Shown here: one piece after another, positions 58,778-64,000 of the stretch
Layout: every line of letters begins with the position of its first letter
How positions within the stretch are numbered: the stretch's first letter is position 1
NCBI RefSeq assembly: GCF_011008905.1
Contig: NZ_JAAIVI010000017.1
Location: forward strand, 930,001-994,000
Length of the DNA: 64,000 bases
Direction: 5' to 3'
Source of the DNA: Wenzhouxiangella sp. XN201
Lineage (GTDB): Bacteria; Pseudomonadota; Gammaproteobacteria; Xanthomonadales; Wenzhouxiangellaceae
Notes under the pieces: generated by a model
What the model saw: the letters and a program-made list of their open reading frames with translations, nothing else
What the model was told of the DNA's origin: nothing
Database searches by the model: none
Made by a program: the position numbers and the translations under genes

Positions 58778-59170
58778 TCAGCGAACTTCTTCGATCACCA
58801 GTTCGTAAGGCGTTTCGAGGTCGCTGCGGTTCCACTTGCCGCGGACGCGGTAAATGTGCCCTTCCTCGAGCGTCAGTTCGAAGTCGACGTCTTCCGTCCA
58901 CTTGCGCTTGCTTTGTCCGACTTTCGCCTCGGTGTATTCGGCCGGAATCCGGGCGGTCAGTGTGTAGGTGCCGGGGTCCAGGTTAAGCCGCTTGCGCGGG
59001 ACGATATCTTCGCCGTCGATGGCCGTGAACTGAATCTGGAACAGGTTTTGAACCTGATTCGCCGGATAGCCGAGTACCCGCGCCTTGGCGGGCGCCGGAT
59101 TTGCAGCAAGGGCAAACTGGAAGACGGCGACCAGGACGATGCCGGTCACAATGGCGATGCGATGTTTCAT
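58778..59170 (-). CDS. Small exported protein, function unknown
   Basis: A 130-residue protein I do not recognise. It has a signal peptide (IAIVTGIVLVAVFQFALA, cleavage near residue 23). The mature part looks all-beta: LFQIQFTAIDGED, LDPGTYTLTARIPAEYTE, DVDFELTLEEGHIYRVRGKW. The pattern resembles small lipocalin-like or PEGA-like surface domains in which a backbone presents a cost or scaling term, but I cannot confirm it. It has no cysteines in the mature part. It lies alone, 153 nt before the cytochrome pair, divergent from the dehydrogenase. Confidence 0.75.
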   Translation of the reverse strand: MKHRIAIVTGIVLVAVFQFALAANPAPAKARVLGYPANQVQNLFQIQFTAIDGEDIVPRKRLNLDPGTYTLTARIPAEYTEAKVGQSKRKWTEDVDFELTLEEGHIYRVRGKWNRSDLETPYELVIEEVR

Positions 59171-59288
59171 GGTCCACCTCCGTGTCGAAAGGCTCTTGGG
59201 GCTCTCGGCCCGTCCGGACATGACGTCCTTCCCGGTCCGATCACGTACAATGCGCCTGTCTCTCAACTCTACCCGATATTGACATCAA

Positions 59289-60452
59289 ATGCGCTCACTC
59301 GATCCCCTCGATCTGTACGAAATCAACGACCTGCTGACCGATGAAGAGCGGATGATCCGCGACTCCGTGGCGCGGTTCGTCGATGAAAAGGCCCTGCCGT
59401 TGATTCCGAAGTGTTTCGAGGAAGGGCGTTTTCCCTCGGAGCTGATTCCCGAAATCGCCGACATGGGGCTGCTGGGCTCCAGTCTGGAAGGCTACGGCTG
59501 TGCCGGTCTCAATGCAGTCAGCTACGGACTCATCTGCCAGGAGCTCGAGCGCGGCGATTCCGGCCTGCGCAGTTTCGTGTCGGTGCAGTCCTCGCTGTGC
59601 ATGTATCCCATCCATGCCTTCGGCTCGGAGGAGCAAAAGGAGCACTGGCTGCCGAAGATGGCGGCTGGCGAGGTCATCGGCTGCTTCGGCCTGACCGAGC
59701 CGCACGGCGGTTCCGACCCGGCCAACATGAAGACCCGGGCGAAACGCGACGGTGATGACTGGGTGCTCAACGGCGCCAAGATGTGGATCACCAACGGCAC
59801 GGTTGCCGATATCGCCATCGTCTGGGCGATGACCGACGACGGTGTGCAGGGCTTTATCGTCGAAAAGGACTTTGACGGCTACGCCGCGCGCGATATTCAC
59901 GCCAAGATGTCGCTCAGGGCCTCGGTCACTTCCGAGCTGTACTTCGACAATGTGCGCGTGCCCGATGCCAATCGCCTGCCCGGTGTGACCGGCCTGAAAG
60001 GGCCGCTGTCGTGCCTGAGCCAGGCGCGCTATGGCATTACCTGGGGGCCGATCGGTTCGGCCGTCGCCTGCCTGCGCGAAGTGCTCGACTACAGCCAGGA
60101 ACGCGAGCTGTTCGGGCGTCCGGTCGCCGCCACCCAGAGCGCGCAGATCCGCATGGCCGACATGGCAAGGCGCATCACCTCGGCCCAGCTGCTGTCCTGG
60201 CGCCTGGGCAAGCTCAAGGATGCCGGGCGTATTCATCCGACACAGATTTCGCTGGCCAAGTGGAACAATGTGCGCATGGCAATCGACATCGCACGCGATT
60301 GCCGCGACCTGCTCGGCGGGGCGGGGATTACCCTGGAGTACGCGGCCATCCGTCATGCCCTCAACCTGGAATCGGTGATTACCTACGAGGGCACCGAGAC
60401 CATTCACCAGCTGGCCGTGGGGCGCGAACTGACCGGCCATAGCGCGTTTTGA
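59289..60452 (+). CDS. Acyl-CoA dehydrogenase, glutaryl-CoA dehydrogenase-like
   Basis: A 387-residue FAD enzyme. SVQSSLCMYPIHAFGSEEQK is close to the glutaryl-CoA dehydrogenase pattern. CFGLTEPHGGSDPANMKTRA and KMWITNGTVADIAIVWA are typical of the family. The catalytic base is the Glu in ITYEGTETIHQLAVGRELTG. Glutaryl-CoA dehydrogenase normally oxidises and decarboxylates in lysine/tryptophan breakdown. The substrate is inferred. The element at 60457 follows its stop; the fused dehydrogenase E1 comes next. Confidence 0.88.
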   Translation: MRSLDPLDLYEINDLLTDEERMIRDSVARFVDEKALPLIPKCFEEGRFPSELIPEIADMGLLGSSLEGYGCAGLNAVSYGLICQELERGDSGLRSFVSVQSSLCMYPIHAFGSEEQKEHWLPKMAAGEVIGCFGLTEPHGGSDPANMKTRAKRDGDDWVLNGAKMWITNGTVADIAIVWAMTDDGVQGFIVEKDFDGYAARDIHAKMSLRASVTSELYFDNVRVPDANRLPGVTGLKGPLSCLSQARYGITWGPIGSAVACLREVLDYSQERELFGRPVAATQSAQIRMADMARRITSAQLLSWRLGKLKDAGRIHPTQISLAKWNNVRMAIDIARDCRDLLGGAGITLEYAAIRHALNLESVITYEGTETIHQLAVGRELTGHSAF

Positions 60453-60456
60453 AAAA

Positions 60457-60641
60457 ACAATCTGTCCACAGATGAACACAGATGAACACAGATTTAAATA
60501 AACAATTCTTCTCGGGGGCGTTCGTCTCGCGGGGAGGTCGTGCATTCATTGTCAATTCCAGAACGACTGTCTCTGTCTCTGTTTTTTGAGTGATTTGCTT
60601 TTTTATCTGTGTTTATCTGTGTTCATCTGTGGACAATAATT
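60457..60641. repeat. ACAGATGAACAC inverted element
   Basis: The left arm AATCTGTCCACAGATGAACA (60459-60499, with tandem GAACACAGAT units) and the right arm ATCTGTGTTCATCTGTGGAC (60601-60641) are reverse complements. About 100 bp lie between. The architecture matches the CGCAGATT family but the unit differs. It lies between the dehydrogenase stop (60450-60452) and the E1 start. Confidence 0.82.
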
Positions 60642-60658
60642 TAAAGACTCTTTGCAGC

Positions 60659-62902
60659 ATGGCCAGTAATCCTTCTACTTCCCGTCAAATAAATCGCGCC
60701 GAAGTCGTCGACCGCAACTTCCTCGACCACCTCGATGCCATCGAGGACGGGCGCGTGCCGGTGTTCGATCGGCCGGGGATGCCCAACACCGATCTGCTCG
60801 AGCTGTTCGACAGCCAGATGACTTCGCGCCAGATCGACTTGATGGCGCGCATCAAGCGGTTGGAGAACAAGGTCTTCTATACCATCGGCTCGTCCGGGCA
60901 CGAGGGCAATGCCCTGGTCGGCCGGCTGACCCGGGAGACCGACCCGGCCTTTCTGCATTACCGTTCCGGCGCCTTCATGGCCGAACGCTACCGCAAGAAG
61001 AGGGGCCTGGACTTCATTCTTGACACCTGCCTGAGTTTTGCCGCGGCGCGTGACGATGTGGCTTCCGGCGGTCGTCACAAGGTCTGGGGCCGGCGTGACC
61101 TGTGGGTGTTGCCGCAGACCTCGACCATCGCCAGCCACCTGCCCAAGGCGGTCGGCACCGCGCTGGCGATCGCCAACGGCTCTGGCGGGCAGCACGATCT
61201 TCCGGTGCCTGACGATGCCATCGTGGTGTGCAGTTTCGGCGACGCCAGTCTCAACCATGCCGCGGCGCAGTCGGCCATCAACGCCTGTGCCTGGTCGCGC
61301 CACCAGAGCCTGCCGGTGCCGATCCTGATGGTCTGCGAAGACAACGACATCGGCATATCGGTGCCGACGCCGACCAATTGGGTGGCCGACAGCATGCGTG
61401 CTCGCCACGGTATCGATTACCACTACGCCAATGGCCTGGACCTGGTCGAAGCCCACGACGCGGTCGCCCGGGCGGTTGATGCCTGCCGCCGTCGTCGCCG
61501 GCCGACCTTCCTGCACCTGAAGACCACGCGCCTGATGGGCCATGCCGGCACCGATTTCGAGATCGAGTATCGGCCCAGTCACGAGCTGGAAGCGGTCGAA
61601 GCCAGGGATCCGCTCAAGCTTTCGGCCGAGGCGGTCATCGGCCGCGGGCTGATGACGCCGGTCCAGATTCGCGAGCGCTACCGGACGCTGGCCGAACGCT
61701 GCCTGGCCGAGGCCGACCGGGCCGATGGCGCCGGGCGCATCACGACGCGCGAGGAAGTGATGCGACCGCTGGCACCGCTGACGCCCGACGCGGTCGCCGA
61801 GGAAGCCCGTCGCATGCCCTCACTGGATGCGCGCAAACGCATTTTCGGCAACGAGCGCCTGCTGCCCGAACACCAGCCGGCCAAGCACCTGGCGGTGCAG
61901 ATCAACCGGGCATTGACCGACCTGATGATCAAGTATCCCGAGGCGCTGGTCTTTGGCGAGGACGTGGCGCGCAAGGGTGGGGTCTATACCGTCACCAAGG
62001 GCCTGGCCTGGCGTTTTGGGCCGCGCCGGGTGTTCAACACCCTGCTCGACGAGACCACCATCCTGGGCCTGGCCCAGGGCTACGGCACCATGGGTTACCT
62101 GCCGATTCCCGAGATCCAGTACCTGGCCTATTTCCACAATGCCTGCGACCAGATTCGCGGCGAAGCCTGTTCACTGCAGTATTTCTCCAACGGGCAGTTT
62201 CGCAATCCGATGGTGATGCGCATCGCCAGCCTGGGCTACCAGAAGGGTTTCGGCGGGCATTTCCACAACGACAACTCGATGGCTGCACTGCGCGATATCC
62301 CCGGCCTGATCATCGGCTGCCCGTCGCGCGGCGACGACGCCGTGCTGATGCTACGGACCCTGACCGCTCTTGCCAGGGTCGATGGGCGGGTCTCGGCCTT
62401 TCTCGAGCCGATTGCGCTGTACATGACCAAGGACCTGTACCGGAAGGATGACGGTCAGTGGAGCTTTCCCTACCCGGCGCCCGGCGAGTTTCTGCGACCC
62501 TTCGCAGCGCGTGTGTACAACGAGTCGGCCACCGACCTGCTGGTCGTGACCTTCGGTAACGGGGTGCCCATGGCGCTGCGATGCGCGCGCGAACTGGAGG
62601 AGTCGGCCGGCGTTGCCGTTCGCGTACTCGACCTGCGCTGGCTCAAGCCGCTCGATATAGAGGCGATCGCGCAGCACGCCGGTCAATGTCGCTCGGTGGT
62701 GGTGTTCGACGAGGGCCGTCCCGATGGCGGCATCGGCGAGGCGGTGGTCACCGCGCTGGTCGAGGCCGGGATGCATAATCGACCGGTCCGGCGCCTGACC
62801 GGGGCCGACTGCTACATCCCGCTTGGCGATGCCGCCAACCTGGTGCTGGCCACCGAGCAGGAGTTGCTGGCAAGCTGCCGTTCGGCGCTTCAGTCGGCCT
62901 GA
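60659..62902 (+). CDS. Fused E1 alpha-beta component of a 2-oxoacid dehydrogenase
   Basis: A 747-residue thiamine-diphosphate enzyme. The N-terminal half is the alpha subunit (about 45-370): SGHEGNALVGRLT, the cofactor motif CSFGDASLNHAAAQSAINAC through CEDNDIGIS, and KTTRLMGHAGTD. The C-terminal half is the beta subunit (about 405-745): VFGEDVARKGGVYTVTKGL, NTLLDETTILGLAQGYG and PIPEIQYLAYFHNACDQI. Usually these are separate genes (as in branched-chain or pyruvate complexes). No E2 or E3 gene is adjacent, so the partner complex is unknown. ATG 60659 was chosen; longer frames run into the repeat. Confidence 0.9.
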   Translation: MASNPSTSRQINRAEVVDRNFLDHLDAIEDGRVPVFDRPGMPNTDLLELFDSQMTSRQIDLMARIKRLENKVFYTIGSSGHEGNALVGRLTRETDPAFLHYRSGAFMAERYRKKRGLDFILDTCLSFAAARDDVASGGRHKVWGRRDLWVLPQTSTIASHLPKAVGTALAIANGSGGQHDLPVPDDAIVVCSFGDASLNHAAAQSAINACAWSRHQSLPVPILMVCEDNDIGISVPTPTNWVADSMRARHGIDYHYANGLDLVEAHDAVARAVDACRRRRRPTFLHLKTTRLMGHAGTDFEIEYRPSHELEAVEARDPLKLSAEAVIGRGLMTPVQIRERYRTLAERCLAEADRADGAGRITTREEVMRPLAPLTPDAVAEEARRMPSLDARKRIFGNERLLPEHQPAKHLAVQINRALTDLMIKYPEALVFGEDVARKGGVYTVTKGLAWRFGPRRVFNTLLDETTILGLAQGYGTMGYLPIPEIQYLAYFHNACDQIRGEACSLQYFSNGQFRNPMVMRIASLGYQKGFGGHFHNDNSMAALRDIPGLIIGCPSRGDDAVLMLRTLTALARVDGRVSAFLEPIALYMTKDLYRKDDGQWSFPYPAPGEFLRPFAARVYNESATDLLVVTFGNGVPMALRCARELEESAGVAVRVLDLRWLKPLDIEAIAQHAGQCRSVVVFDEGRPDGGIGEAVVTALVEAGMHNRPVRRLTGADCYIPLGDAANLVLATEQELLASCRSALQSA

Positions 62903-63594
62903 GTCGGGGGGTTGCGGCGCCAGGGATCCGACCGATCCACCGGCCGGGGCCTTTCCCTTCCGCAGGAACTTGCCATCGGTACGGCCACGGACATCCACGG
63001 GTTGAAAATTTCTGCGCTGGTGGGCGCGCGGGTCCGTACGCAGACGACCTGGCCGCTGGCCGTGACGACACGCGCATTGTGGCTGCCGTCATTGCCCTGC
63101 CAGCGGTCAAGCGATGGCGTCACCCGGCCGGTGTACTGATTGAGCCAGCCCGGCTGGGAGGGCAGTTCGGGCACGCTTCCGAATTCAAGGTCCCCGCTAT
63201 CGTCGGTTGCTTCGCTTTCACGACCCATTTTGCGGGCAACGGCCAGCAACTGTCCCCGGATTGCCCGGGGATTCGGTGAGGCCGTGGTATCGGCGTGTTC
63301 GGGCGGTGGCGAATCGGTCGCCGGTACTTCCGGCGCCTCGTCCGCTGACGCCATTTCCTCCGCGACGGCCTGATCGGGCTCGTCCGGCTCCGGGGCCGGG
63401 GGGTCCGGTTCTGTCGCGGGAGGCGAGGGCGGCCGGGCAGTGAGATCTACGCGCAGGGTGGGGGCTTCGGTTGGGGTTTCATCGAGGTCGGGGCCGGGTA
63501 GCGGCAAGAGCAGCAGCGACAGGTGCAGCAGTACCGATAAAGTCAGAACGCCGGCGGCCGGCCACAAGCTCCTTCTGTCCCCGTTCGATCCCAT
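62890..63594 (-). CDS. TonB-like Pro-rich membrane-anchored protein, function unknown
   Basis: A 234-residue protein with no family that I can name. One N-terminal membrane helix (about 13-30, VLTLSVLLHLSLLLLP) is followed by a Pro/Glu/Ala-rich stretch (about 40-110: PPSPPATEPDPPAPEPDEPD), the plan of TonB-type linkers. The C-terminus (about 125-230) has LNQYTGRVTPSLDRWQ, ARVVTASGQVVCVRTRAP and a second cysteine near the end (MASSCGRERP), not the TonB C-terminal fold. The ATG at 63594 gives MGSNGDRRS. It overlaps the convergent E1 gene by 13 nt. Confidence 0.65.
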   Translation of the reverse strand: MGSNGDRRSLWPAAGVLTLSVLLHLSLLLLPLPGPDLDETPTEAPTLRVDLTARPPSPPATEPDPPAPEPDEPDQAVAEEMASADEAPEVPATDSPPPEHADTTASPNPRAIRGQLLAVARKMGRESEATDDSGDLEFGSVPELPSQPGWLNQYTGRVTPSLDRWQGNDGSHNARVVTASGQVVCVRTRAPTSAEIFNPWMSVAVPMASSCGRERPRPVDRSDPWRRNPPTQAD

Positions 63595-63658
63595 GTCCGG
63601 CAGTGTCTGAACGTTCAGCGATGGTAAACTAGTCGCTTTCGCGTTAAGAGGACGAAAA

Positions 63659-64000
63659 ATGGGTTTCAAGCACGTCTCAATGCCCGATTCGGGCGAGAAG
63701 ATTCGCGTCGAAGACGGCAAACTGGTCGTCGCCGATGAGCCGGTGCTGGGCTACATCGAAGGCGACGGCATCGGTGTCGATATCACGCCGGCCTGTCTGA
63801 AGGTCTGGGATGCCGCGGTCGAGAAGGCCTACGGCGGCAAGCGCAAGGTGCACTGGGCTGAGCTCTACCTGGGCGAGAAGGCGGCGGGCATCTACGACGG
63901 TGATTACTTCCCCGACGAGACACTTGAAGCCATCAAGGACCTGACGGTGGCCATCAAGGGTCCGCTGACGACCCCGGTGGGCGAGGGCTTTCGTTCGCTC
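63659..64000 (+). CDS. icd: Isocitrate dehydrogenase (NADP+), partial
   Basis: Only the first 114 residues lie in the window. The start [20 protein letters not shown], then [20 protein letters not shown] and [17 protein letters not shown], are those of the single-subunit prokaryotic enzyme of the TCA cycle. The last visible serine matches the phosphorylated serine of E. coli Icd (Ser113 region). AAGAGGA is 6 nt before the ATG. A TAAACT hexamer at 63625-63630 may be its -10. The 64-nt interval is divergent from the TonB-like gene. Confidence 0.95.
   Translation, partial: MGFKHVSMPDSGEKIRVEDGKLVVADEPVLGYIEGDGIGVDITPACLKVWDAAVEKAYGGKRKVHWAELYLGEKAAGIYDGDYFPDETLEAIKDLTVAIKGPLTTPVGEGFRSL

Overview
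This window is a GC-rich chromosomal segment of a Gammaproteobacterium. The evidence is gene order: amidase-mutL-miaA-hfq-hflX-hflK-hflC-purA, serC-pheA-hisC-aroA-cmk-rpsA-ihfB-lapA-lapB and rpsP-rimM-trmD-rplS are all classic gammaproteobacterial arrangements. A Xanthomonadales/Chromatiales-type relative, for example the Wenzhouxiangellaceae, is my inference from gene content; no marker here proves it. I saw no tRNA, rRNA, CRISPR array, prophage or transposase gene.

Layout. 0-2 kb: surface-polysaccharide genes on the minus strand (a family 2 glycosyltransferase cut by the window edge, and a nucleotide-sugar dehydrogenase whose reading frame carries an octamer-repeat insertion). 2-6 kb: a PAS-GGDEF-EAL protein behind a perfect CRP-type operator, a secreted Gly/Pro-rich and acidic protein, and a GNAT acetyltransferase. 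6-13 kb: an ECF sigma factor with a membrane Ser/Thr kinase carrying TPR-like repeats, CbpA, and a 2,4-dienoyl-CoA reductase. 13-18 kb: homoserine kinase, a YeiH-type transporter, the rpsP-rimM-trmD-rplS cluster, and an overlapping bactofilin/M23 peptidase pair. 18-32 kb: an M49-like lipoprotein, htpG with a heat-shock-type promoter, a voltage-gated sodium channel overlapping htpG, hslR, a second GGDEF-EAL protein, an MFS transporter, a P-type ATPase, slyD, and aidB divergent from nsrR. 32-42 kb: amidase, mutL, miaA, hfq, hflXKC, purA. 42-52 kb: serS, serC, pheA, hisC, aroA, cmk, rpsA, ihfB, lapAB. 52-57 kb: a WecA-like phosphosugar transferase, a WbpM-like dehydratase, an esterase and nfuA. 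57-64 kb: two small c-type cytochromes, an acyl-CoA dehydrogenase, a fused two-subunit 2-oxoacid dehydrogenase E1, a TonB-like Pro-rich protein and the start of icd.

The most unusual content is the repeats. At least five unrelated families of short-unit, inverted (palindrome-forming) elements occur, and every intergenic copy lies just 3' of a plus-strand stop codon: within 17 nt, or 34 nt for the largest. None lies in any of the eight divergent promoter intervals. In one family (TGAAACCGCAGATT ends) the first three bases of the element are the stop codon itself in all three copies. An octamer family has entered reading frames: it supplies the last codons of cbpA, an internal in-frame segment of the nucleotide-sugar dehydrogenase, and the N-terminal codons of CMP kinase, a gene expected to be essential.

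Functionally the window mixes envelope and polysaccharide construction (glycosyltransferase, dehydrogenase, WecA/WbpM-like pair, LapAB, amidase, bactofilin), stress and proteostasis (HtpG, CbpA, Hsp15, SlyD, HflKC, M49-like protein), signalling (two c-di-GMP proteins, ECF/kinase module, NsrR, sodium channel) and core amino-acid and translation genes.
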